Assembly (NCBI RefSeq): GCF_008932115.1
Contig: NZ_CP044543.1
Coordinates: forward strand, 4,780,501 to 4,844,500
DNA length: 64,000 bases
Direction of reading: 5' to 3'
DNA from: Bradyrhizobium betae
GTDB taxonomy: Bacteria > Pseudomonadota > Alphaproteobacteria > Rhizobiales > Xanthobacteraceae
Under the pieces are notes generated by a model, which had not been told where the DNA came from, searched no databases, and worked only from the letters and a program-made list of their open reading frames with translations. Positions 43,082-51,787 of this stretch are shown in pieces (position 1 is the first letter of the stretch; every line of letters starts with the position of its first letter). The position numbers and the translations under genes are program-made.

Positions 43082-44434
43082 CTACGACAACCGCATATCC
43101 AGCAGCCGTCGCCCTTCGCCCTTCAGCAGCTTCTTCACCGCGCTCGACGCCACGACCTCGCCGTCATTCGCATACGCCTCGTGGTTCTTCTCGATGTCGT
43201 CGAGGCGGTAGAGATAGTTGACCATCACGCCGGCGGACTCGCGCAGGCCCTTCGGCGAGAGGTCGCCGAGCCAGTTGATGCGCTCGAGCCTCGCGCCGTT
43301 GCCGAGATGGAAACGCGCGACGGAATCGATCAGCCGGCCCTTCGGCGTGCGCGCCTTCAGCAAGTAATGCGCGGCGAGCGGCTCGATCACGGCGCGCAGC
43401 AGCGTGGTCGTCTCGGGATTCTCGAACCATTTGGGATCGTCGAGGCGCTTCAGCACCTCGCGGTCCTCGTCCGTCAGCGGCAAATCCTTGTCCTGCTTCA
43501 CCCATTGCATGAAGCCCGGCACCGGTGACAGCGTCACGAAGGTGTCGAGCTTCGGCAATTCGCGGCGCAGCTCCTCGACCACCTGCTTGATCAGGAAGCT
43601 GCCGAACGAGATGCCCCCGAGGCCGCGCTGGGTGTTGGAGATCGAATAGAACACCGCGGTGCGGGCGCGCGCGATCGGCAGGTGCTGGCGGTCGACCGCG
43701 AGCAGGGGTTGGATCGCGCCCGGAATCGTTTCGGTCAGCGCCACCTCGACGAAGATCAGCGGCTCGTCGACCATGGCGGGATGGAAGAAGGCGTAGCAGC
43801 GGCGATCGACCGGATCGAGGCGGCGGCGCAAATCGTCCCAGTCGCTGATCTCGTGCACGGCTTCGTAGCGGATGATCTTTTCGAGGATGTTGGCCGGGGT
43901 CGACCAGTCAATCCGGCGCAGCACGAGAAACCCCCTGTTGAACCACGAAGACAGCAGATGCGAGACGTCGCGATCGAGCGCGGCGAGATCGGTGTGGCCT
44001 TTCATCATGCCGAGCAGATCGGCCCGCATGTTGACGAGATCGCCGGTGCCGCCGGGCGCGCGGTTGAGGCGGCGGATCAGTTCCTGCCGGCGCGGCTCCG
44101 AGGCGAAATGCAGTGCGCTTGCGTCTTCGTCGCTGGGCTTGGCGCGCCACGTCTCGATGGCTTTTGACAGGCGTTCCCGGTCCGGCCCGAAATCACGCAC
44201 GAGGCCATCGAAAAAGGCGCGGCGTCCCGCCGCATCCAGCTCCTGGTAGATATCCAGCACCTCACGCGCAAGCGCGGTGCCGGAGGCTTCGCCCCGGCCC
44301 GACAGCAGCGCGCCGCAGAGCTCGATCAGCCCGTCGGCGTCCTGTTTGGTGTCCGCGCCATCGCCGCGCCGAAGCAGCGTGCGGCCGCGCTCGGAGATGG
44401 TGGCGAGCAGATCGGAGAAGAAGGCGTTCGCCAT
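43082..44434 (-). CDS. Malonyl-CoA decarboxylase
   Basis: 450 aa. Converts malonyl-CoA to acetyl-CoA and CO2. The N-terminal helical domain is followed by the catalytic acetyltransferase-like domain: HPAMVDEPLIFVEVAL, YSISNTQRGLGGISFGSFL with the catalytic Ser, FVTLSPVPGF and the His of VARFHLGNGA. Rhizobial homologues (MatA) act in malonate use with MatB and MatC, but neither is adjacent here, so it may regulate malonyl-CoA levels or serve a dispersed malonate pathway. It stands alone between two direct copies of the 107-bp repeat. Confidence 0.93.
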   Translation of the reverse strand: MANAFFSDLLATISERGRTLLRRGDGADTKQDADGLIELCGALLSGRGEASGTALAREVLDIYQELDAAGRRAFFDGLVRDFGPDRERLSKAIETWRAKPSDEDASALHFASEPRRQELIRRLNRAPGGTGDLVNMRADLLGMMKGHTDLAALDRDVSHLLSSWFNRGFLVLRRIDWSTPANILEKIIRYEAVHEISDWDDLRRRLDPVDRRCYAFFHPAMVDEPLIFVEVALTETIPGAIQPLLAVDRQHLPIARARTAVFYSISNTQRGLGGISFGSFLIKQVVEELRRELPKLDTFVTLSPVPGFMQWVKQDKDLPLTDEDREVLKRLDDPKWFENPETTTLLRAVIEPLAAHYLLKARTPKGRLIDSVARFHLGNGARLERINWLGDLSPKGLRESAGVMVNYLYRLDDIEKNHEAYANDGEVVASSAVKKLLKGEGRRLLDMRLS

Positions 44435-44610
44435 CGGGGCCTTTCGAAACCGGGTTGTGCGGTGCGGGAAGTTTACACGTGATTTGGGCGGAAGCCGATC
44501 ACAATCATGCAGGGGAATTCGGCAAGTCGAGCTGGGGCGTGCGTTTGGCGAATGCTGTCATGCCCCGCGAAAGCGGGATGCAGCGTGGCCATGCCTACCC
44601 CGAAACGCGC

Positions 44611-44714
44611 TGTCATGCCCCGCGCAGGCGGGGCATCCAGTACGCCGCAGCCCATCGGCTCAATTACTGCCGTCTCGGAATACTGGATCGCCCGGTCAAG
44701 CCGGGCGATGACAC
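44611..44714. repeat. Palindromic repeat, copy 2, overlapping the 3' end of the AraC gene
   Basis: Same sequence plan and orientation as 42964-43070 (TGTCATGCCCC, CATCCAGTACGCCGC, GGCTCAAT, GGAATACTGGATCGCCCG, GGGCGATGACACCGAG). A partial extra arm lies at 44555-44580. The right half supplies the last 16 codons of the AraC-family gene. The 176-bp gap between the malonyl-CoA decarboxylase start and this repeat holds nothing else. Confidence 0.85.
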
Positions 44715-45551
44715 CGAGTGTGTGGCAAACTCCGTCGGCGTCCGACCCGTCACCTGCCGGAACGCGGCCGAGAACGCCGGCACGCTGGCATAGCCGAGCT
44801 GGGTGGCGAGCTGCTTGACCGATACGCCGGCATCGGTGGACAGCCGCTGGATCGCGGCCGCAATCCTGGCGCGCTGGCACCAGCTCTTGAAGCTCAGCTG
44901 CGTCTGCGTCGAGAACAATCGCGACAGCGTGCGCGCGGAGGTTCCGACCTCGCGCGCCAGCGTGTCGATGTCGTGCAGGCCGGTGGGATCGTCGAGCACG
45001 ATCATCGCCGCGCGCCGGCAGCGCGGCTCGCGCGGCAGCGGCACGAACGTGGCGGAATCCTCGGCCTGGTGCAGTTCCAGCATCACCAGCCGCACCAGCA
45101 GCTCGGTACGCTCTTGCGTGTTGCGGGCGTCGAACAGCGCGAGGATCGCCTGGTGCAGCAGCGGCGACACCCGCACCACGAATTCCTTGGCGAGGCCCTC
45201 GTTGCGCTGCTCGCGCGTCAGCCAGGGCAGGTCGAAATACAGCGTGCGCATCTCGATGTCGGCGAGCACGTCGATGGCATGCTCGAGCCCCGCGGGCACC
45301 CAGACCGCGCGGTCCGGCGGCACCAGCCAGCGCCCTCCGGGCGTGGTCACCTGCATGGTGCCCTTCGCTGCGTAGACCAGCTGGGCCTCGCGGTGCATGT
45401 GCGGGTCGAGCCGCAGGCCCCTCGGGTAGTCCCGCGCGACCAGATGCACGCCCGCGGTCGAGCGATGGTTGCCCCGGACCTCCCGGAGGATTGGCGTTTC
45501 CAAAATTGGCGTTTCCAAAGTTGGCGTCTTCAAGACAGTCATTGGCCGCAT
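44664..45551 (-). CDS. AraC-family transcriptional regulator with cupin sensor
   Basis: 295 aa. An N-terminal cupin-type sensor (RLDPHMHREAQLVYAAKGTM, residues about 47-66) is followed by a C-terminal AraC double helix-turn-helix (SVKQLATQLGYASVPAFSAAF, the second motif, about 248-268). It is divergent from the MFS exporter with 50 bp between starts, so it most likely controls it. Two oddities: residues 6-21 are a threefold L-x-T-P-x repeat from a 15-bp tandem repeat, and the last 16 residues (about 280-295) are encoded by the palindromic repeat at 44611-44714. The start could be ATG 45551 or 45542. Confidence 0.88.
   Translation of the reverse strand: MRPMTVLKTPTLETPILETPILREVRGNHRSTAGVHLVARDYPRGLRLDPHMHREAQLVYAAKGTMQVTTPGGRWLVPPDRAVWVPAGLEHAIDVLADIEMRTLYFDLPWLTREQRNEGLAKEFVVRVSPLLHQAILALFDARNTQERTELLVRLVMLELHQAEDSATFVPLPREPRCRRAAMIVLDDPTGLHDIDTLAREVGTSARTLSRLFSTQTQLSFKSWCQRARIAAAIQRLSTDAGVSVKQLATQLGYASVPAFSAAFRQVTGRTPTEFATHSVSSPGLTGRSSIPRRQ
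45491..45535. repeat. Three 15-bp tandem repeats in the AraC gene N-terminus
   Basis: TTGGCGTTTCCAAAA, TTGGCGTTTCCAAAG and TTGGCGTCTTCAAGA in succession (plus-strand reading). In-frame, so it changes the protein by units of five residues (L-x-T-P-x) ahead of the sensor domain. Confidence 0.85.
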
Positions 45552-45601
45552 CCCGTCATGGGTCAGACATATAACTCATTTTCGAGCAGGAGAGGATTCG
45601 T

Positions 45602-46774
45602 ATGAACAGCCCCAGCCGGGTCATCAGTTTCGTCAACGCAGGCCATTTCATCGACCATTATGCGATGCTGATCTTTGCCGCCGCCGTGATCATCATGGGG
45701 CCGGCGCTCGGCATGGCCTATTCGGAACTGCTGCCTTACGCGACGCCGGGCTTCATCGCCTTCGGCGCGGGCTCGCTGCTCACCGGCTGGCTCGGGGATC
45801 GCTGGAGCCGCCGCCACATGATGCTGATCTTCTTCGTCGGCATCGGCCTGTCCATGATCTCGGTCGGCTTTGTGCGGACGCCGGCTGAACTCGGCGCCGC
45901 GCTGTTCGCGATCGGCATCTTCGCCTCGATCTACCATCCCGTCGGCACCGCGATGATCGTGTCCTATGCCGATCGGCTCGGCCGCGAGATGGGGATTAAC
46001 GGCGTCTGGGGCAATCTCGGCGTTGCGTCTTCGGCGCTCGTCACCGGCGTGATCGGCCAGTATCTCGGCTGGCGCTTTGCCTTCATCGTTCCGGGCGTGG
46101 TCACGATCCTGATCGGCATCGCGTTTGCGATGATGGTCGTGCACGAGGACCGCAAGGGTTCGAAGCAGGCGGCGGCTCAGGCGCGCGTCGCCAAGCAGGA
46201 CATGTGGCGCGTGATCCTCGCGCTCCTGATCGTCGTGATCGCGATCTCCACCACGTTCAACGCCGTCACCGTGGCGCTGCCGAAGCTGTTTGCCGAGCGG
46301 CTCGCCGACCTCACCAAGAGCCCGGCGCTGCTCGGAATCATCGCGGCCTGCGTCTACGTCTTCGGCGCGATGACGCAGTACACGATCGGCCGGCTGCTCG
46401 ACCGCTATTCGCTGAAGACGGTGGCGCTGCCGCTGTCCTTCATGCTGGCGCCGTTCCTCTATCTCGCCGCGAGCCTGTCCAATCTGCCGCTGATTTTGGT
46501 TTCGATCGGCATCGTCATGGGCGCGTTCGGGCAGGTCACGGTGAACGACGCCATGGTCGGCAAATACACCAGCGAGGAATGGCGCTCGCGCGCCTATGCG
46601 GTGCGCTATTTCATCGGCTTCACCGCGGCCGGCGCTTCGGTTGGCCTGGTCGCGTGGCTCTATGAACGAGGCGGCTTCGTCACCATGCTGCACGCCTTCG
46701 CCGCGCTCTGCCTGCTCGCGATCGCCGCCGCGATCATCCTGCCGCGCGAGATCCGGACACCGCAAGCGGTGTGA
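45602..46774 (+). CDS. MFS transporter, fosmidomycin-resistance (Fsr)-like
   Basis: 390 aa with about 12 membrane helices. The opening HFIDHYAMLIFAAAVIIMG and the first-loop motif GWLGDRWSRRHMM are those of Fsr-type drug/organic-compound exporters, as is GIFASIYHPVGTAMI. AGGAGAGG precedes ATG 45602. The substrate is unknown; the divergent AraC regulator suggests induction by a small molecule. Confidence 0.87.
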   Translation: MNSPSRVISFVNAGHFIDHYAMLIFAAAVIIMGPALGMAYSELLPYATPGFIAFGAGSLLTGWLGDRWSRRHMMLIFFVGIGLSMISVGFVRTPAELGAALFAIGIFASIYHPVGTAMIVSYADRLGREMGINGVWGNLGVASSALVTGVIGQYLGWRFAFIVPGVVTILIGIAFAMMVVHEDRKGSKQAAAQARVAKQDMWRVILALLIVVIAISTTFNAVTVALPKLFAERLADLTKSPALLGIIAACVYVFGAMTQYTIGRLLDRYSLKTVALPLSFMLAPFLYLAASLSNLPLILVSIGIVMGAFGQVTVNDAMVGKYTSEEWRSRAYAVRYFIGFTAAGASVGLVAWLYERGGFVTMLHAFAALCLLAIAAAIILPREIRTPQAV

Positions 46775-46781
46775 GGCTCTC

Positions 46782-47015
46782 GTGTCCCGGACGCGCCGCA
46801 GCGTGCAACGCTGCTGCGCAGAGCCGGGGCACGGGTGATTGTCGTGAGGCGCGCAACTGTCTCCCCATGGTCATTCCGGGCTCGTCGCTCCGCGACGCCC
46901 CGGAATGACGAGAGACGGCGTGGCTTTTTCCACGCGTCATTGCGAGCGCAGCGAAGCAATCCAGAATCTGTCCGCGGAGGACTCTGGATTGCTTCGCTGT
47001 GCGCTCGGAATGACG
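46782..47015. repeat. Cluster of three palindromic repeat elements between MFS and RND genes
   Basis: The 424-bp gap 46775-47198 contains no gene but three distinct repeat elements: 46782-46832 (GTGTCCCGG... GCCGGGGCAC with internal GCAGCG/CGCTGC), 46871-46908 (TCATTCCGGG/CCCGGAATGA) and 46935-47015 (CGTCATTGCGAGCGCAGCG... with inverted CGAATGACG-like end, related to 28589-28620). A fourth inverted repeat ATTTCGGT-GAG-ACCGAAAT lies at 47107-47125. Convergent transcription from both sides ends here, so hairpins may serve as terminators. Confidence 0.75.
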
Positions 47016-47198
47016 GATGAGACGGCAAGGACGGGGGACGGGGAGGCACCCTGCGCATGCCGCCGATGATGCCATTCTGCCCCTGTTTTGCCCGACGGCG
47101 CAAGTCATTTCGGTGAGACCGAAATTTTCCAAGCCTTTTCAACCCCTCCCTACTGTGCATGGGGTTGTTCTAGCATCTTCGTCACCGCGGCGAAAAAC

Positions 47199-50100
47199 CT
47201 ACGGCTTCACCTCCGCCACCGGCTGCGCCTTCGGCGACTTCCTCGACGCGCGCCAGTTCTCGAACCGCTGCACCACCACGAAGAAGGCCGGCACGAACAG
47301 CACCGCGAGGCAGGTCGAGGCCAGCATGCCCGAGAACACCGTGATGCCGATCGACTTGCGGGCGCTGGCGCCGGCGCCGGTGGCGAGCACCAGCGGCGCC
47401 ACGCCGAGGATGAAGGCGAACGACGTCATCAGGATCGGGCGGAAGCGGGCGCGTGCCGCCTCGATCGCGGATTCGAGCACAGGCTTGCCGTCGCGGCCGT
47501 GCAGCTCGAGCCCGACCTCGACGATCAGGATGGCGTTCTTGGCCGACAGCGCGATCAGCAGGATCAGGCCGATCTGGCAGTAGAGGTTGTTGTCGATCTT
47601 CAAGCCGTTGAGGATCAGCGTCGGCCCGATCAGCGACAGCGGCACCGCCAGGATCACCGAGATCGGCGCGTACCAGCTTTCATACTGGCCGGCGAGCACG
47701 AGATAGACCAGCAGCATGGCGAGGCCGAACACCCAGTAGATCTGGCCCGAGACCGCCTTCTCCTGATATGACATCGCGGTCCATTCGTAGCCGGTGCCCG
47801 GCGGCAGCGTCTTGTCCGCGATCTCCTCCATCAGCTTCAGCGACTGGCCGGACGAATAGCCCTGCGCCGGCAGGCCGATCACCGTCGAGGACGGATAGAG
47901 ATTGTAGAGGCTGATCAGCGACGGGCCGGTGGCCGGCGTAATCGTGGCGACGGTGCCGATCGGGATCATGTCGCCGTTCGAGTTGCGCACCATCATGTTG
48001 GCGATGTCGCGCTCGGTGATGCGGAAGGCCGGATCGGCCTGGGTGTAGACCTGGAAGACGCGGCCGAACTTGTTGAACTGGTTGACGTAGGACGAGCCGA
48101 GATAGGTCGACAGCGCCGAGAATACCTGGTCGGTGGTCACGTGCAGCGTCTGGGTCTTGATGCGGTCGATCTCGACGTCGAACTGCGGCACCGAGGAGCG
48201 GAACGAGGACTGCACGCGCTGCAGCGCGCTCTGGCTCTGGCCGTTGCTGACCACCGCGCCGGTGATCGCCTGCAGCTTGGCGAAATCGCTGTTGCCGTCG
48301 CGCAGTTCGACCTGCATCGAGAAGCCGGCGGCGTTGCCGATGCCCTGGATCGGCGGCGGCGGCAGCACGATGGTGCGGGCCTCCATGATGACGGCGAGCT
48401 TGTCGTTCAGTCCATACACCAGCGAGCGCAGATCCTCGCCGGGGCCCTTGCGCGCGTCCCAGTCCTTCAGGATGATGTAGGCGACGCCGGCATTGGCGAG
48501 GCTGGCGCTGCTGTCGAGCGCGGAGATGCCGGCGATGGTGATGACCTGCTGGACGCCCGGTGTCTCCTTGATGATCCCGCTGGCACGGTCGAGCACCTTC
48601 TGGGTTCGCTCCAGCGAGGCGCCGTCGGGCAGCTGAATGGCCGCGATCAGATAGCCCTGGTCTTCGATCGGCAGGAAGCCGGTCGGCACCCGCGACAGGC
48701 CGTAGCCGCCGGCGACGATCAGCACCAGTGCGAACGCGACCGACACCGTGGCATGTCCGCACAGGAAGGTGATCAGCCGCGTGTAGCCGCGCTCGACCCG
48801 GTTATAGACGTTGTTGAAGCCGCGATAGAAGAAGTTGCGCTGCTCCGGCGGCACGGTCGGCCGCAGCCACAGCGCGCATTGCGTCGGCTTCAGGGTCGCC
48901 GCGTTGATGGCGGACAGAAGCGCGGTCGCCGCGATCACCAGCGCGAATTGCGAGTAGATGCGGCCCGTCAGGCCGGCGAGGAACGAGGCCGGCAAGAACA
49001 CCGAGATCAGCACCAGCGTGATGCCGACGATCGGCGCGAACAGCTGGTCCATCGCCCGGATCGCGGCGTCGTGGCCGTTCATGCCCTGCTCGATGTTGTG
49101 GGCGGCGCCTTCGACCACGACGATGGCGTCGTCGACCACGATGCCGATTGCGAGCACGATCGCAAACAGCGTCGACATGTTGATGGTGAAGCCGAGCGCC
49201 GCCATCGCGGCGAAGGCGCCGATGATGGTGACGGGCACCGTCGTTGCCGGCACCAGCATCGCGCGCCAGTCCTGCAGGAACACCAGGATCACGACCAGCA
49301 CCAGGAGGCCGGCCTCGATCAGCGTCATGTAGACCTCGTGCACCGAGGCCTCGACGAATTTGGTGGTGTCGAACGGCGTGTCGTATTTGATGCCTTCGGG
49401 GAATCGCTTGGCGAGCTCCACCATCTTCTTCTCGACGGCCTGCTCGACCTGGAGCGCGTTGGCGCCGGGCGACTGGAAGACGCCGATGCCGACGGCGGGC
49501 TGCTTGTTCAGCGAGAAGATCTGGCTGTAGGTCTGCGCGCCCAATTCGACCCAGCCGACGTCGCGCACGCGCGTGACGTCGCCGGCGGTACCCGATTTGA
49601 CGATGATGTTCTCGAACTGGCTGGTGTCGTCGAGCCGGCCGTTGACGTTGAGCGTGTACTGGAACGCCTGGCCCGGCGGCGTCGGCGGCGCGCCGATCTG
49701 GCCGGCGGAGACCTGCTGGCTCTGCTGCTGGATAGCCTGGATGACGTCCTGCGGCATCAATCCGCGCACCTGCAGCTTGTTCGGGTCGAGCCACACCCGC
49801 ATCGAATACTGGCCGGCGCCGAACACCGTGACGTTGCCGACGCCGGGCAGGCGTGACAGCTCGTCGCGGATGTTGATGGTGGCGTAGTTGCTCAGGTACA
49901 GGCTGTCGAACCTTGAGTCCGGCGAGGTCAGCGTCACGAACAGCAGGATCGAGGTCGATTTCTTCTGGACGGTGACGCCCTGGTTCTGCACCGATTGCGG
50001 CAATTGCGACAGCGCGCTGGAGACGCGGTTCTGCACCAGCACCTGCGCGAAGTTCAGGTCGGTGCCGATCTTGAAGGTCACGGTCAGCGTATAGGTGCCG

Positions 50101-50357
50101 TCGGAGGCGCTGTAGGACTGCATGTAGAGCATGTCCTCGACGCCGTTGACCTGTTGCTCGATCGGCAAGGCAACTGTGTCGATCACGGTCTTGGCGCTGG
50201 CGCCGGGATAGCGCGTTGTGACCTGCACCGTCGGCGGCACCACGTCGGGATATTGCGCGATAGCCAGATTGAACAGCGCGACGCCGCCGATCAGGATCAT
50301 CAGGAGCGCGATGACGTTCGAGAGGACCGGCCGCTCGATGAAGAATTTTGAGATCAT
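47199..50357 (-). CDS. RND multidrug efflux permease (AcrB/MexF-like, HAE-1)
   Basis: 1052 aa inner-membrane proton antiporter, the usual HAE-1 length. It begins MISKFFIERPVLSNVIALLM, has 12 predicted helices and two large periplasmic loops, and the proton-relay Asp pair is in GIVVDDAIVVVEGA. With the adaptor upstream and an outer-membrane channel encoded elsewhere it exports drugs or other amphiphiles. It lies 12 bp after the adaptor gene. Confidence 0.95.
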   Translation of the reverse strand: MISKFFIERPVLSNVIALLMILIGGVALFNLAIAQYPDVVPPTVQVTTRYPGASAKTVIDTVALPIEQQVNGVEDMLYMQSYSASDGTYTLTVTFKIGTDLNFAQVLVQNRVSSALSQLPQSVQNQGVTVQKKSTSILLFVTLTSPDSRFDSLYLSNYATINIRDELSRLPGVGNVTVFGAGQYSMRVWLDPNKLQVRGLMPQDVIQAIQQQSQQVSAGQIGAPPTPPGQAFQYTLNVNGRLDDTSQFENIIVKSGTAGDVTRVRDVGWVELGAQTYSQIFSLNKQPAVGIGVFQSPGANALQVEQAVEKKMVELAKRFPEGIKYDTPFDTTKFVEASVHEVYMTLIEAGLLVLVVILVFLQDWRAMLVPATTVPVTIIGAFAAMAALGFTINMSTLFAIVLAIGIVVDDAIVVVEGAAHNIEQGMNGHDAAIRAMDQLFAPIVGITLVLISVFLPASFLAGLTGRIYSQFALVIAATALLSAINAATLKPTQCALWLRPTVPPEQRNFFYRGFNNVYNRVERGYTRLITFLCGHATVSVAFALVLIVAGGYGLSRVPTGFLPIEDQGYLIAAIQLPDGASLERTQKVLDRASGIIKETPGVQQVITIAGISALDSSASLANAGVAYIILKDWDARKGPGEDLRSLVYGLNDKLAVIMEARTIVLPPPPIQGIGNAAGFSMQVELRDGNSDFAKLQAITGAVVSNGQSQSALQRVQSSFRSSVPQFDVEIDRIKTQTLHVTTDQVFSALSTYLGSSYVNQFNKFGRVFQVYTQADPAFRITERDIANMMVRNSNGDMIPIGTVATITPATGPSLISLYNLYPSSTVIGLPAQGYSSGQSLKLMEEIADKTLPPGTGYEWTAMSYQEKAVSGQIYWVFGLAMLLVYLVLAGQYESWYAPISVILAVPLSLIGPTLILNGLKIDNNLYCQIGLILLIALSAKNAILIVEVGLELHGRDGKPVLESAIEAARARFRPILMTSFAFILGVAPLVLATGAGASARKSIGITVFSGMLASTCLAVLFVPAFFVVVQRFENWRASRKSPKAQPVAEVKP

Positions 50358-50369
50358 GACCGGCCGCTC

Positions 50370-51563
50370 CTACTTGGCAGACGCTTGCGGCTGGCTGATC
50401 TTCGTTGCTTGCGGGTCGATCTTCTGGCCCGGGATCACCCGCAGCAGACCCGCGATCACCACGCGGTCGTCCGGCTTCAGGCCGCTCTCGATCACGCGCA
50501 GCCCGTTGTCGACGGGACCGATCTGCACCTTGCGCTGCTCGACCACGTTGTCGCCGTTGACGACCAGCAGATAGCGGCCGCCCTGGTCGCTGCCGAGCGC
50601 GGTGTCGGGGACGAGGAGGGAGTCCTTCTCCTGGCTGAAGGGCACGCGGACGCGGACGAAATAGCCGGGCAGGAGCACCCGCTTGTCGTTGGGCACGAGG
50701 CCGCGCACCGCCAGCGTGCCGGTCGACTGGTTGATGGTCGGCGAGACATAGTCGAGGTGGCCTTCGTGCGGATAACCGCTCTCGGTCTGGAGGCCGACCT
50801 GAATGGGAAATTGCTTGAGGTCCGCGGTGGTGAGCCCGCGTCGGACCGCCTCGGCGCGGATGCGCAACACGTCCTGCTCGTTGATGGTGAAGTTCACATA
50901 GATCGGGTCCATCGCGACGATGGTCGCGAGCTGGGTCGGCGAGGCGACGCCGACGAGCTCGCCGATCGAGACCATGTGCGCGCTGACGACGCCGTCGAAC
51001 GGCGCGCTCACTTTGGTGTAGCCGTAATTGACCTCCGCGAGCTTCGTGTTGGCCTGGGCCTGCTGGAGGTTGGCCTGGGCGTTGTCGCGGGTCGACGTCG
51101 AGCTGTCGAGGGTGGCCTGCGACACCGCCTGGCGCTGTACCAGATCGCTCTGTCGCTTGAAGTCGGCTTCCGCCTGCCGGAGCGAGGCCTGCGCGCCGGC
51201 TTCCGCCGCCTGCGCCTGCTCGAGCTTCAGCTTGTAGGTCTCGGGCTCGATCGTGAACAGCTGGGTGCCCTGCTTGACGAAGGTGCCGTCCTGGTAGTCG
51301 ATCGACTGCAGGAAGCCCTGCACGCGCGCCACCAGGTCGACATTCTGGATCGGCGCGGTGTTGCCAGTGGCCTCGACATAGCGCGTCACAGCGCGCTGCA
51401 CCGGCGTCGCGACGTCGACCTTGGGCGGGGGCGGCGCCACGAAGGTGTTCTTGTCTTCGCAGCCGGCGAGCAGGGCCATTGCCGCCAGGACGGTCAGCGC
51501 CCGCCCGATCTGTCTCCACTCTCCATTGCAATGTGCGAGAGATGCGGGATTCGCGCGCGTCAT
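50370..51563 (-). CDS. RND efflux periplasmic adaptor (membrane fusion protein)
   Basis: 397 aa lipoprotein-type adaptor: lipobox LLAGC ending at Cys35, barrel-sandwich halves flanking a long alpha-hairpin rich in Ala/Gln (residues about 100-175), then beta-barrel and membrane-proximal domains. It pairs with the permease 12 bp downstream. No outer-membrane factor gene is present. The divergent 224-bp gap to the next plus-strand gene contains an 18-bp palindrome likely to be the operator of a regulator encoded elsewhere. Confidence 0.93.
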   Translation of the reverse strand: MTRANPASLAHCNGEWRQIGRALTVLAAMALLAGCEDKNTFVAPPPPKVDVATPVQRAVTRYVEATGNTAPIQNVDLVARVQGFLQSIDYQDGTFVKQGTQLFTIEPETYKLKLEQAQAAEAGAQASLRQAEADFKRQSDLVQRQAVSQATLDSSTSTRDNAQANLQQAQANTKLAEVNYGYTKVSAPFDGVVSAHMVSIGELVGVASPTQLATIVAMDPIYVNFTINEQDVLRIRAEAVRRGLTTADLKQFPIQVGLQTESGYPHEGHLDYVSPTINQSTGTLAVRGLVPNDKRVLLPGYFVRVRVPFSQEKDSLLVPDTALGSDQGGRYLLVVNGDNVVEQRKVQIGPVDNGLRVIESGLKPDDRVVIAGLLRVIPGQKIDPQATKISQPQASAK

Positions 51564-51684
51564 TCAGTGGCCCCCGATTGCGGTCTGTCGGTATGGCAGG
51601 CTACCAACAAATACGGGGCCGTGGAACACCATAGCCATGGCAGTCACAGACCTTGCACTGCAAACGGCGCTATGTCCTTTGACG

Positions 51685-51702
51685 GGTTTGTCATGACAAA
51701 CC
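51685..51702. promoter_or_regulatory. Perfect 18-bp palindrome upstream of the RND operon
   Basis: GGTTTGTCATGACAAACC, fully self-complementary, about 120 bp before the adaptor start and 85 bp before the solute-binding gene on the other side. TetR-type efflux repressors bind sites of this sort. No regulator gene is adjacent, so the binding protein would be encoded elsewhere. Confidence 0.5.
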
Positions 51703-51787
51703 GCTTTTCATCGCGCGCACGATCGACCAGTATTGCGTCAAAGGCCGCAAGATAAGAAGCAAGAAGAAAAGGTGAGGAGAACATGAC

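Noticed and set aside
47107..47125. Inverted repeat ATTTCGGT-GAG-ACCGAAAT as terminator for the MFS gene
   Set aside because: It lies more than 330 bp beyond the stop behind three other repeats, and the following T run is short; noted within the repeat cluster instead.
48802..51531. 909-codon minus-strand frame across the RND permease and adaptor
   Set aside because: Alternate-frame shadow, Arg/Ala/Gly-rich and crossing the two real genes and their intergenic gap.
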